Shown: positions 23,157-32,999 of the stretch, one piece after another | Layout of the letters: each line of letters starts with the position of its first letter | Position numbering within the stretch: the first letter of the stretch is position 1 | Origin: Allium sativum | Taxonomy: Eukaryota; Streptophyta; Magnoliopsida; Asparagales; Amaryllidaceae | Direction of reading: 5' to 3' | Length of the DNA: 64,000 bases | Assembly: GCA_030737875.1 (NCBI GenBank) | Contig: CM060922.1 | Span: forward strand, 762,239,603 to 762,303,602 | Notes under the pieces: model-generated | The model's input: only the letters and a program-made list of their open reading frames with translations | Database searches by the model: none | What the model was told of the DNA's origin: nothing | Program-made: the position numbers and the translations under genes

Positions 23157-23720
23157 GATGTTTTGATCGGGTTTTGTTTGACAAACCTGAGTTAGTCGAT
23201 AGACCTTTAGTAGTGACGAACCCGATTGGTGGTTCGACTAGTTTTGGCATGATTTGTTAATGTGGTCTTATCGAGTCATGGATGTATGTTTCCTCGTGAT
23301 TGCTTTGTTTTGGGCTTTACTGGGTTTTGCATTATTTTGGGGAGTCGATTTACTCTAAAAGAATAGGGTGGCATTAGGTACCTACCTAGTGATGGCGATA
23401 GTAACTGGGGTTAAGGAAGCTGAAAGGTTATCGTTGTAATAAGTTCTAGTTGTCTCTGGGAGGCAAATGAGTACTCCAGTGCTAGATTGTTTTGCTAGTA
23501 TCACCTCATGTGGATTGTCTGAACTCGGAGGAGATGTTCCTTAGGTGCTTGTCTGATATTGGTTTAGGCCTTTGGGGCTTGTGCTTGGGGAATGTCGATT
23601 TCGACTAGGATGGGTTGCGTGAGGGGTAAATAGTTGTTGTGATTTTTCATTGGATGATATCTTGGTTTACTCGAGGAGTGATGGGCAGACGGAACATGAT
23701 AAGACTGTTCAATGGTATAG
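23157..23720 (+). pseudogene. Decayed protease/reverse transcriptase stretch of element C
   Basis: No open frame longer than a few dozen codons. The only clear remnant is at about 23644-23718, reading FSLDDILVYSRSDGQTEHDK, which corresponds to the catalytic FxDDILVYS...EH motif of gypsy reverse transcriptase. The first catalytic loop residues are altered (SLDD in place of the usual F-I/V-D-D). The protease active site is not recognisable. Confidence 0.7.
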
Positions 23721-23724
23721 ACTG

Positions 23725-24145
23725 CCCAGAGTTAGACTCGATAGGGTTATGAGATTGCTCGAGTGGGACTCGGGAAAGATGCAAAGTAATGGATTGTTTA
23801 GGACCCTATGTTGATGTTCTCTATTGGATAGTAGAACTTTGAAGAAATAGGATGTGTTCGTTGATCATGGAAGATACAACGAAGATTAGAGCGATTCAAG
23901 TTGGACTTGAACTCGCAAAAGAAAATAGGTGTTCGTTGATCTTGGAGATGCAACGAATAGGGAGACGACTCACGTTGGACTAGAGTTTGTCGGTACTCAA
24001 GACTGGGTCTGAGTTATAGATTGACTCGAGTTGGACTCGAGAAGGCTGCAAGGAATTGGATTCAGCTCGAGTTGGACTCGAGAGGGTAGCAAGATAATGG
24101 ATAGACTTGGGTTGGACTCAAGTATTTTAGGCGGACTAAAAGCAG
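23725..24145 (+). repeat. Interspersed repeats of a GTTGGACTCGAG word inside the former pol of element C
   Basis: Variants of CTCGAGTTGGACTCGAG (itself an inverted repeat) recur at about 23758, 23900, 23960, 24030, 24070 and 24110 with 30-70 bp between them, often followed by (A/G)NGCAAG. The array stands in place of RNase H-coding sequence. Confidence 0.6.
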
Positions 24146-24204
24146 GGGTATCTGGGGACGCCCGTTACCTTAGATCCGTTGGACGTGATCTAGTTATCCT
24201 TGGA

Positions 24205-24345
24205 GGATAAACGTACGTTGGACGTACGGTAGTCCGATTGGAGGCTGGGCTTCCATTAGTTTAATTATCCTTGTAGGATAAACGTACGTTGGACGTACGG
24301 TAGTCCGAAGGGAGGCGGGGCTTCCATTGGCCTGGGATTGGTTGG
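24205..24345 (+). repeat. Two copies of a 71 bp unit with a palindromic core
   Basis: GGATAAACGTACGTTGGACG followed by TACGGTAGTCCGA starts at 24205 and 24276. CGTACGTTGGACGTACG folds on itself (CGTACG...CGTACG). GGGCTTCCATTAG recurs again at about 24384. Confidence 0.75.
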
Positions 24346-24612
24346 ACCAGTCAAGTAGGCATCGGTGTATGTATGGGGGCTGGGCTTCCATTAGTTATTG
24401 ATGTTGGTTAGACCAGACATACTAGAATCGACATATTGGGATTGGTTAGACCAATCATGTAGGTGTCGATGTGTTTATGACTTTAGCAGGTGATAGATAG
24501 GATTTGTTTGATGGATGTTATGGTTGCTATGTTTGTTCCTATCTTTCTTCTCTTGAGTAGACTATCACCTGTAGGGTTCCAGCGATGGGGAACAAAGTGA
24601 TTGCAGTAGGAC

Positions 24613-24815
24613 TATGAGCCAGTGCAGTAGAGTCGTCATGACTCGAGGGGCAAAGTGGACATAGTAAAGGATTAGTAGGGCTATGAGCCAGTGCAGTGGA
24701 GTTGTTATGACTTCATGGGGCAGAGTGGACATAGCAAAGGACTAGTGACTATGGATCAGTGCAGTGGAGTCGCCATGACTCCATGGGGCAGAGTGATCAT
24801 AGTAAAGGATTTGGG
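24613..24815 (+). repeat. Three copies of a 69 bp unit
   Basis: Units start TATGAGCCAGTGCAGT at 24613, 24682 and, diverged, at 24750. Spacing is 69 and 68 bp. The units contain CATGACTCCATGGGGCAGAG. They are not part of any known gypsy pol sequence. Confidence 0.8.
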
Positions 24816-25240
24816 TGCAGTACTAGTTGCATTAAGTAGGAGACATGCCAGTTTAGGGGTTTTGTTTCTAGGATGGAAGCAACTAGAGTATGTCACAGGA
24901 TATGATTTCAGACCCAAGACTGAATTGGATTCAGAAACGCTAGTAAGCTTGACGATTAGATCGATTTTGATTGAGTGGATTGTTTCTAGTTAGAAGGACG
25001 ATCCTAATCTATTGGAAACCATCTCTAGGGTAGAGATGGGTATCGATGGAAAGAGAATGATCAAGTAAGGATTTGATCGAGAAGGGTGGCTTCGAAAGAA
25101 TAAGGGACTAGTTGTACCCAACGTAGATGGACTGAGAGATGAAGTGCTTAGAGCATATCATCACCCGAAATTGACTATACGTCCCAGTGGTAACAAGATG
25201 TATTGAGACATAGAGCAAATATACTATTGGGAAGGGATAA
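24816..25240 (+). pseudogene. RNase H end and integrase zinc-finger remnant of element C
   Basis: The frame at about 24816-24850 reads VLVALSRRHA, matching the conserved VADALSRR end of gypsy RNase H. At about 25097-25240 the frame reads GLVVPNVDGLRDEVL then YHHPKLTIRPSGNKMY, a stop, and IEQIYYWEG, which is the H2C2-type N-terminal region of integrase. The catalytic D,D-35-E core is missing: the sequence jumps from the N-terminal part to the C-terminal part. Confidence 0.7.
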
Positions 25241-25717
25241 AGATAGGCAGAAGACTTATCTCGATAAGAGACGAAGAGATTTGGAATTCTTCGTTAACGA
25301 CTTGGTGTTCGTCAAGATCTCTCCATAGAGAATGTGATTCGGATTGGTTGGAGAGGTAAGTTAGCACCAAGATTTGTTGGCCCATTCCCAGTCCTCGAGC
25401 AAGTTGGGAATTTGGTGTATGAGGTAGAGCTACCTGACAAGATGGCGGGAGTTCACAACGTATTTCATGTTTCCCAGTTAAGGAAGTTTGTGCAAGACCC
25501 TAATGTGGCTATTTCACCAGATCAGTTGGACGATAGCGAGGTTGAACCCGAGGCGGTTGAGAACCGCAAGTCTATGCGTATTGTTGGGAACGATACGAAG
25601 CAGCTTCGAAGAAAGGCGGTGAAACTAGTCAAAGTCCAGTGGGGTGAGAATGAAAGAGATTGTACTTGGGAAACAGAGGAAGATATAAGGAAGAAGTATC
25701 CAGAACTCTTTGCCTAG
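25241..25717 (+). pseudogene. Integrase C-terminus with chromodomain-like tail, element C
   Basis: The frame starts at DKRRRDLEFFVNDLVFVKIS (25261 on), is broken by a stop and shift near 25327, and then stays open from 25334 to the stop at 25715. It holds GKLAPRFVGPFPVLEQVG, VHNVFHVSQLRK and a tail LVKVQWGENERDCTWETEED that has the W...W/TWE pattern of the chromovirus chromodomain. In the family this tail directs integration to chromatin. Here it has lost the catalytic core, so it cannot work as an integrase. Confidence 0.8.
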
Positions 25718-25865
25718 TAAGGTTTTGGTAGTGATAGTTTCTTCCCTTGTTAGTAAACCGCATGCTAGGATAGACTTGTTTTGCATGTTGATTGTTGTTT
25801 ATGGTTGATAGGCATGCAGAACCCTTTTTGTGTTTTGGTTAGGGAATTTCGGGGGCGAAATTTCT

Positions 25866-25879
25866 TAAGGGGGGAAGAG
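25866..25879 (+). promoter_or_regulatory. Polypurine tract of element C
   Basis: TAAGGGGGGAAGAG lies directly before the 3' LTR, preceded by the usual TTTCGGGGGCGAAATTTCTT. It primes plus-strand DNA synthesis. Confidence 0.9.
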
Positions 25880-28461
25880 TGTAACGACCCGCATTCTACG
25901 CATCATAGGATCGTGGAATATTTATTTCTTTCACAAATGAAGTCGTATGGTCATGTAACTTTGGGAGACGATTATTGGGGTCATTTCCCATATTCATGAT
26001 TTTTGTCGATTTTTAAATGACCGTTTTGCCCCTAGTTGGTACTGTTTTGGCCATAACTTTTGATTGGAAAGGAATTTTGACCTGAAACCACTTCCATTGG
26101 ATTCGAATGATGGTTTCTCTTTCCGTAGAGTGGTTACATTAGCCAAACGGACTTACCGTTTGGGAGATATGGCTGAAACAAGGTTTAGAAGGTGAAAAAC
26201 AGCTTAATTGGGCTAAACCGGGTGATTAACAACTAGGCCCAATGTGGGATTTCGGGTTTAGAGGTATTTGAGGGCTGCTAGGGTTTAGAAAACGATTTTT
26301 CATTCATTTTCCAGCCGCCACAAACCTCCTTTTAGCTCTAGCCATGGCCTCCACCTTCTAATTTCATCCCAAATCGTCTCTAATCACTTTCTAATCGAAG
26401 ATTAAGCAAAACTACATCAAATCAAGGAAGGGTAGCACCAAATCAGAGAGAGAGCTGCTGGAACACATAGGGATTGGATCCAAATCAGAGATAATTTCAG
26501 TTCTAAAGTTTGTTTGTGGCTAAGGTGAGTGATTTGCATTGTTTTTCACTAATTAAGGCTAATTATGGTAATTAGCGAAGATTAGCGAATTTGTGCATGT
26601 TAAAAATCTGGAAAAATGTTCATAAATTCTGAAATATTGTTTTAGACCTCTGATATGAATTTGGGTTAATTTGGTTAAGTTTTGTTAATCCTATGGTGAG
26701 TTTTACCTAAACATGCTTAAGGGGTTTTGGGTATGTTTGATCCATTTTACATGCTATGATTTATGTTTTGGTGTTTGGGGTCCATACTATATGTTGCTAT
26801 GAATGTATGGTATGCTTTGTGATTGTTTAGAAGTGTTAGATTGGTCGAAAACGCCGTCGAATGGCGTGAAACAAGTCGCAAGGAAGCTGTGCAGGGACCG
26901 GATCACAGATCGCCCCTATGTGCCACGACCCGGACCGGGGACCACGATCCGATGGTGGGATGAGCTCGAATTCGAACCGCGTCACGCGCTAGAGCACCCG
27001 ATCGCATGCCACCTCCACGATCCGATCCCCTCCATTCGTGAAGAGTTATCACGAGCCGCACCACCATGACGATCTGCTCCACTTCGAAGGCCACGAACGA
27101 GGGACTGATGCTACGAGTCACTTCAAGCTCGCGATCCGAACCAGAGGAGGATGAAGGAGCTCGCGATGCGATGAGTACCAGGGTGCCACGACCCGACCCG
27201 ACAGGGGTGCCACGAACTGATGAAGCACGATCCGATGATGGCGACCCGACCTGGAGATCATATCACGATCCGACCTGGCGAAGGTAGCACGATCCGAGCT
27301 GGAGTATCATCACGACCTGGAGCGCCACGAGCTAGAAGGAGCACGACCCGATCCGTATGGCGCGACTCGATCCGATGGAGGGAGCACGACCGACCCGATC
27401 CGAGATGCTTGGATTTGAAGTGAAGACCACGATCCGACCCGAGCGAGGGTGATGACCACGATCCGAAGCAAGGTGAAGTGAAGACCGACCCGGATGAAGA
27501 TGATGACTAAAACCCGAGATGCAAAGGTAGTCCAAATGGAAGTTAGAGCTCAGGATCCAGATGGGAACCAATGAGTTCACTTCGTGATTGGGCTTTGCTG
27601 CGGGACGTGTGCAAAGGGGTTGTCGGTATTCATAACTTTGGTTCACCACTGAGAGATGGATAGTGGGCTTGTAGTGATAGTTACACGGGATTGGATTCCG
27701 TCATGGCCCAAAGTATTAGGTGACCAAAGTAGTGGATATCGTATGCTTTACGCACTGAGTGAGGGATGTGAGGATGATTGCTATGTTTGATTGTTTGACA
27801 TCACTATGACATGCACACCCCCACCCCCGTTATCTTTACACCATTTGAAAGGGCACCTTAGAGTGTTGTACAGTATGTAGTGCTAACTCTTTGGTTGCAG
27901 GTCCAGGTTCAGGTATGATTGGATTATACCTGTTATTGTTATGTTTTGTTGCTTATCGCTCATACCAGGCTTTATGTCTGACCCAGAGTTTTATGTCTCC
28001 TCTTATTACTCTGGGTGCTCACACGAGCAGACTAGAGACAGGTTATGGTTAGCTGGTGATGCGCGAGTAGCTGATTCGGAGGCGAGCAGGAGGCTTCCAC
28101 GTATGATATATAGACATTCTCCCTGTGTCGTTGGTGGTCACTACTTGGGCATTAGTAGTGTACCTTCTTTATCTTGCTTTTGCTTTAGAGACAGTATTTT
28201 AAAAGTTGTAATAAGCTGTATTTTGGATTTCCGCTGCTATGATGCTTAGTTCTAGTTTTCAGCTTATGCACTGTCTCACCTGTTTTATGTCAAGTATGTT
28301 GTTATTATATTTTATTCTATGCGCTGTGAGACATTCTACAGGTTCCTTGTTAGTTCATTTCCTTCTTCCCTTTTTCTTCTGACGACCGTCCCGTGCTAAC
28401 TGGACATGTGTACAGCGCACCTTTGGAGGAAATGTCGGTTGGTGCGGGGCGGGCCGTCACA
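25880..28461 (+). repeat. 3' LTR of element C
   Basis: Same length as the 5' LTR (2,582 bp). The few differences are single substitutions, for example CATATGAAG against CAAATGAAG near the start and GATCGCGGATCG against GATCACAGATCG in the GC-rich block. Confidence 0.93.
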
Positions 28462-28466
28462 TGTGG

Positions 28467-28567
28467 CAACACTTTTTTGGGGTTTCCTTTTGCCGCGTTG
28501 CCTTAGAGTCAAAGGCAACGCCTTTGCGACCCTATGGCAATATCGATACAGGTGTTGCCATAGTTAC
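28467..28567 (+). other. Left subterminal region of the CACTA element, resumed
   Basis: Continues the CACTA left end after element C. Words such as GTTGCC(T/A)TAG, GGCAACGCC and CTATGGCAA recur on both strands, as is usual for the transposase-binding subterminal zone. Confidence 0.6.
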
Positions 28568-28740
28568 CACTAGAACAAGAAAATACCCTTTCACAACTAC
28601 AAAAAACTATTGTAATATGTCTAGTACAGCTGGCAATCGTAATAGAGTCAACCTTTTTTACAACTGTTTCTAGCAGTTGTTAAAACTTATTTTACAGTTG
28701 TTAAAGTAATTACACCTCAACTGCTATTAATCAGAATTTT
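28568..28740 (+). repeat. Possible left end of a second CACTA-like element
   Basis: CACTAGAACAAGAAAATA resembles plant CACTA termini (CACTA followed by an AAGAAAA-type stretch). It is followed by AACTGTTTCTAGCAGTTGTT and ACAGTTGTTAAA, which look like subterminal repeats of another CACTA family. No matching right end is visible before 35811, so it is either a truncated nested copy or chance. Confidence 0.35.
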
Positions 28741-29438
28741 CATAATATTATAAGAAATATTATTATAACACAGTATTTTATTCAAATAAATATTTTATTT
28801 CAACATTTCAAATGATACAGATTTTTTGACTCCACTATTGTATATTCACTCGTATATTACACAATCATCCATATTTACATACATTCCTCACTACATTGTC
28901 ACTCGATTCGCTCATATACAGACTCACACATACAACCATAAGCAAGAACACGAAAATGATTATATAAACTAGTACCTTTATTTTTTTTCCTTCTGATGAT
29001 TCACTCGCAAAGTATGCACAACTTCTCTGGTTCAATCATGAATGGCCTCTAACTATAAAAAAACCAACTTCATGTAAGAATTGTGAATTAAGACTGAAGA
29101 TACTATCAATATTTCTTATCCTCCAAGTAAAGAACAATTGTTACACAAAATGGAATATATATATATACGTATATATATATTTAATAGCTAAAACAAAAAA
29201 ACACCTACACAGAAAGAAACAATAGTATTTATACAGAAAGAAACAATAATATTTACACGGAAACTTCCAAAAATTTGAACTGTCATTCGTTCAAAATAAG
29301 CACATGATAGCTTATATCATGCAGGACTTATACAGTAAATCAAATACAACAAAAGAACATGAATATTGTTCTCCCCGCAAACACTATAAGCATGATTTAA
29401 GATAATATAGAAACCACAAATGCAACAAATTAACATAC
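28741..29438 (+). other. AT-rich CACTA interior, no gene recognised
   Basis: No exon-like stretch seen on either strand. May contain introns or untranslated parts of the captured fragments downstream of the RPA2-like exons (minus strand). Confidence 0.4.
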
Positions 29439-30109
29439 CGTACGGAGAAGGCACCAAACTGTCTTTCTCCTTGAATTTTTTTTACGAAACCAATCACTAC
29501 TGCGTACGTTCCACTCCTAAAAGACAAACATAAAAACTAAGAATAATAAACCAATGCAGGTAACCAAGCAATCAACAGTAGATAACACTTAATACTTACT
29601 GAACCGAGACCATTTCATTTGAATCGGCAGCATCGTTCACCGTAAACCAAGCACATATATAAAAACCAGGTAAATATGTATTTGAGTTAGGAACAATGCA
29701 AATGATTATTACCTCAAATGTATCCCAACATAGAGCATTATGTTTGCCTAATATGCACACATTTGATTGTCTGAGCAACTGACCAGATTCATGTGAAATA
29801 ACAAAAACAATCTGCGAAGGCTTCTCTCAAATCCAAAGCGCAATTCACACAGCATTTCCATACAATGCCAATAATCAGATGTTAGTGCTTGGCGAAATTT
29901 AAACATTGTGGAAGTGTAAATTCTATATTGGAGACAAAATCCAATTTAATAAGCTAAACTATTAAAGTGTGTAGGACAAAGAGCGCTAAAGAGGCTTTAG
30001 AGGGCTTTAATTGCATAGATTCTGGTTGAGATTCTTAAGATTCAAATTCTTGCCAATTTCATTTGAAGTAGGTACAATGTTACCTTCTGAGGTGCACTGG
30101 CATCTCTAA
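29439..30109 (-). pseudogene. Captured fragment of an RPA2-like (RPA32) gene with introns
   Basis: Read on the minus strand, exon 30084-30109 (VRDASAPQK) is bounded by TTTCAG and GTAACA. A stretch ending at 29713 (ILGKHNALCWDTFE) is followed by GTAATA. An exon ending at 29600 reads WFTVNDAADSNEMVSVQ and is followed by GTAAGTATT. Exon 29439-29516, between TTTTAG and GTATGTT, reads SGTYAVVIGFVKKIQGERQF then GAFSVR. The last two join in frame. Together they resemble the single-strand DNA binding (OB) domain of plant RPA2: RWVNDAADSNEM, then G-Y-V-V-G-FQG-AFS-RPV. RPA2 is part of the trimer that coats single-stranded DNA in replication and repair. Only the middle is present, so this is a cargo fragment, not a working gene. 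Confidence 0.7.
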
Positions 30110-30178
30110 CTGAAAGTAGAACAGCAATTTAGAATGTCAAAGGTTTGCTAAAAAGAAAAACAAGCAACGGTATTACAC

Positions 30179-30290
30179 CTGCCTCTTCATATTTGTAAAT
30201 AGAGAGTGCCTCTACATGTTTGTAAACAGAGAGACCGTTAATTGGAGAAACAGATTCGTGAATTTCCCCTGCAACCTTCAACTATATATC
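30179..30290 (-). other. Unidentified exon-like stretch in the CACTA cargo
   Basis: On the minus strand a frame reads VAGEIHESVSPINGLSVYKH and VEALSIYKYEEAG, ending at a donor-like AG|GTGTAATA. I do not recognise the family. It lies between the SKI2-like and RPA2-like exons and may be the first exon of the RPA2 fragment or a piece of a fourth gene. Confidence 0.3.
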
Positions 30291-30310
30291 TCTCCCTTCA
30301 CCCACCATCA

Positions 30311-30354
30311 ACCCCCACCCCCCCCCCCCCCCCCCAAAAAAAACCCCACAAACC
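30311..30354 (+). repeat. Homopolymer tract C(n) then A(n)
   Basis: A run of about 19 C followed by about 8 A within a C/A-rich stretch. Base counts in such runs are prone to assembly error. Confidence 0.8.
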
Positions 30355-30433
30355 AAAAACAAACACCACCACACACACACATTTGGGGAGAAATCTGACG
30401 TGCTAGTCAAAGGAAAAAAAACCCTGAACTTAC

Positions 30434-31095
30434 TGTCCTAGCAGCAGCGTTAACTCCCATGGCAAATGTCTCCATTGAAAATAGAACCTATCCATGTCAA
30501 GAAAAGAAAAGAAAAACCTTTAAATTTATATTCATGACACGGGTAAGAAATGAAAAAAATAAAGTCAAAATGCATATAAATGAATCGAGCAAGACATCTC
30601 AATTCTCAGCATACAAATTGTAAAGTACAAGTATCAAAACTGGAACATAATTCACACATTATTAGTGCATGCATATTACTCATTAATCAACAAAAGAGAA
30701 AACTTAGTTCCTTATTTTCAGTAGAAACCTTGTTCGTTGAAATGACAGTCCTAGTCAACTCAATCAATACATAAAATGAAAAATCCGAATTATAAAATTT
30801 CTTATACCTTAATAACACCACGACAAAAGAGCATCTCAACCACTTCCTTCACAATAGGAAGGAGCCCTGCATGATGCACACCGATTCCTCTACGGAGTAA
30901 GTTTGTGACTCTAACTACCTAATCAACAACCGCCGAATGTAATGTAACAAAGTAAATTTCATGAACATGACAAGCGGTATTAGAAAAGGCTTACCTGGGG
31001 TAGTTTCCTATCAGTTCCCTTTAGGTATGAAAATGCCTTATCACAGAATAGACGTATGATACGTTTCTCTGAAGTGGTAGTAAGATCAATACTTT
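30434..31095 (-). pseudogene. Captured fragment of a SKI2-like DExH RNA helicase gene
   Basis: Three minus-strand exons are collinear with plant SKI2. Exon 1 (about 31095-30995) reads SIDLTTTSEKRIIRLFCDKA then FSYLKGTDRKLPQ and ends at GTAAGC. Exon 2 (30918-30808, 37 codons, after TTGATTAG, before GTATAAG) contains [20 protein letters not shown] then [11 protein letters not shown]. Exon 3 (30487-30434, 18 codons, after GGATAG, before GTAAGT) reads VLFSMETFAMGVNAAART. They cover helicase motifs IV-V of the second RecA domain. SKI2 feeds mRNA to the cytoplasmic exosome. Changes against the usual family (METF for TETF, NAAA for NAPA) and loss of both flanks mark it as a non-functional fragment. 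ISE2/MTR4-like helicases are the alternative, but [20 protein letters not shown] fits SKI2 best. Confidence 0.82.
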
Positions 31096-31189
31096 TCACA
31101 AAATAGACGTAAGTTAATTTTCCTATTGTTCCTAATTGCTGCCAAATTCTCAGAGCTATCAAAGAAATCAAAAAAATATACCCTAAAAG

Positions 31190-31440
31190 TGTCAAAACCT
31201 CATAGACTCCAAATCATGCACCCATTCCTGACATGCTAGCGAGTACTGACAAGCCAAAACCATTGTAGAGACCTTGAAATCCAGATGCAGACTTAACGCT
31301 ATCAACCATTTGAGAAAAGCGCAATTTCTGAGTACCTCCTGCACCAATCCGAAGGGGAGATTTGATAATGTCAATTGGATGAGTAACGGAGGTGAAAGCA
31401 ACGGCGGAAGCAGCGACCGAGATTGATTTTGGTTTTGGGC
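31190..31440 (-). pseudogene. Captured first-exon fragment of a mitochondrial carrier gene
   Basis: On the minus strand the frame reads PKPKSISVAASAVAFTSVTH, PIDIIKSPLRIGAGGTQKL, RFSQMVDSVKSASGFQGLYN, then GFGLSVLASMSGMGA, a stop at 31216-31214, and FGVYEVL. The PIDIIK word is the Px(D/E)xx(K/R) signature that ends helix 1 of the mitochondrial carrier (SLC25) fold, and GFQGLYNGFGLSVL matches the segment leading into helix 2. Only about one third of the first of three repeats is present. These proteins exchange metabolites across the inner mitochondrial membrane. The frame appears to run toward the SKI2-like exons through a GT...AG interval, so a chimeric transcript is possible. The subfamily (dicarboxylate/uncoupling-like or other) cannot be told. 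Confidence 0.72.
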
Positions 31441-31649
31441 GGGAATGATTTTGGAAATTTAGGGTTTTGTATTGATTTTGGAAATTTGAACGAAATGAAA
31501 ATAGAAGCGGTGAATGAAAATAAAAGGGGGGAAATGAAAATTGGTGAGGTATGTATTGAAGGTGTGGATGGACGCTTCAGATTTTGTTTTAACTGAAGGT
31601 GTGGATCGCTGAGGTGTAATTCTTTTTTTTAATTTTTCTAATTAGAATA
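31441..31649 (+). other. CACTA interior between the carrier fragment and solo LTR D
   Basis: On the minus strand this would be the 5' untranslated part of the carrier fragment (CAAAACCCTAAATTTCC). The word GGTGTGGATNG occurs twice (about 31560 and 31600), and GAGGTGTAATTC mirrors AATTACACCTCA at 28709-28720, a possible inner inverted repeat. Confidence 0.4.
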
Positions 31650-32999
31650 TGTAACACCCCACATCCGTTAAGGTCACTCACAAAGGGAATGCCTTAACTT
31701 CAATGGAGCATTATGGGTACTGGAACAGAAATATTACAAGACAGACATATATAAAACATCGGAAGGTAAAGTAGAAGTACTTCAAATCATTTATTAAATA
31801 TAATTGTTTACAATAAAAGCCCATCGACTTCCAAATACCCAATTACATAGCTAAAATATCTGTCTTGCTCAAAAACAAAAAAGCATGAAAATAAATTGCA
31901 GCATTCCCCAATAAAGCAAAGCAAGCCATAGCCAAGAGAGATCCAAGCAGCACATGAAAGAGCCTTGGAGCTTGGTAAGATCCGAACTAAGATGTATTTC
32001 CACCCTGCGAACCTGGGGGGGGGGGGAATTGAAGGAAAAGAGGCGAAACAAACCGGGTCAGTCATAAAGACTGAGTAAGTCCTAGTGGCTTTCAGCATAA
32101 AAACAGGTGAAGATAATAAGGTATGAATAAACTGAAAGTAAACATAAGCATGATGACAAGGTAAGCTACAGGCACGATGAATCAAGTATAACATCCCATG
32201 CTTCCTATCAAGAGTATCATCACAAGGTTCCTACCAAGTATCACATTTCAATGTTTCTATTAAGTATAACATCGCAAGATTTCTAAGCTTCACCATTTCC
32301 CTATTTTCCTTGATTTCCTATATTCTCTGCACCACCTAACTAGCGTTTCAATTAGTTTACTAAGTTTTAATTACAAGATAAGTGATCCCCCATAACCCAC
32401 ATGATAGTTTTATAGGTACATATCCCACGATGAGGGTCCCACCTCATATTGACAGTTTCATGTCCCCACCGCACCTATCTTAATTGATCGGCTCTTACAT
32501 ACAATGTTTCATATGTGTTATATACTAAGGTTATCCCAACCCCGTAGTTGTGGTAGCCTTCAGGACTACATCTAATATGAGGATTTTCACCTCAACCAGC
32601 CCAATTGCCATAAATGTGTTAGATGTATCCTTACTACCCTAATCGATCGGCTCCTACTCGACCTAGTTCTTGCGGCCCCCTATAGATACCTGTGCTTGTC
32701 CCACCCTAGGGTGTATCAATCCCTAGGATGGCAACCCCGACACCCTTTTTGATGCACAGCTTTATATCTACTGGTGCCCAATGGCTAAATTTTCCACTCT
32801 GGAATACGTGCACGCCCGTAATCCGTCGGAACCTGCACCGCTGCATCCCCTGCCGCCGTTTTGACCGCTTACAATCAGCCCAGTAATCGTGCCCCACCCT
32901 GTCTAGCTCAGGGTACCGTTGATACCTAATGTGGGTTACTGCTGAAACGGGTCCCGCTACTAGGGTTTTCCTAGGGTCTATTCGTATACCCCACAGGCT

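Larger units (their letters stand above)
19306..28461 (+). mobile_element. Element C: complete Ty3/gypsy element with gag but no working pol, 9,156 bp
   Basis: Both LTRs are exactly 2,582 bp (19306-21887 and 25880-28461), start TGTAACGACCCGCATTC, end GCCGTCACA, and are flanked by a perfect TGTGG duplication (19301-19305 and 28462-28466). Primer site, intact gag, scattered pol remnants and the polypurine tract follow in order. By eye the LTRs differ at about 20 positions with no length change, so the insertion is recent and is the youngest datable one here. The chromodomain-like end suggests a chromovirus, Tekay/Del-like. Most of pol has been replaced by three short tandem arrays, so C can make Gag but not reverse transcriptase. 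Confidence 0.92.
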
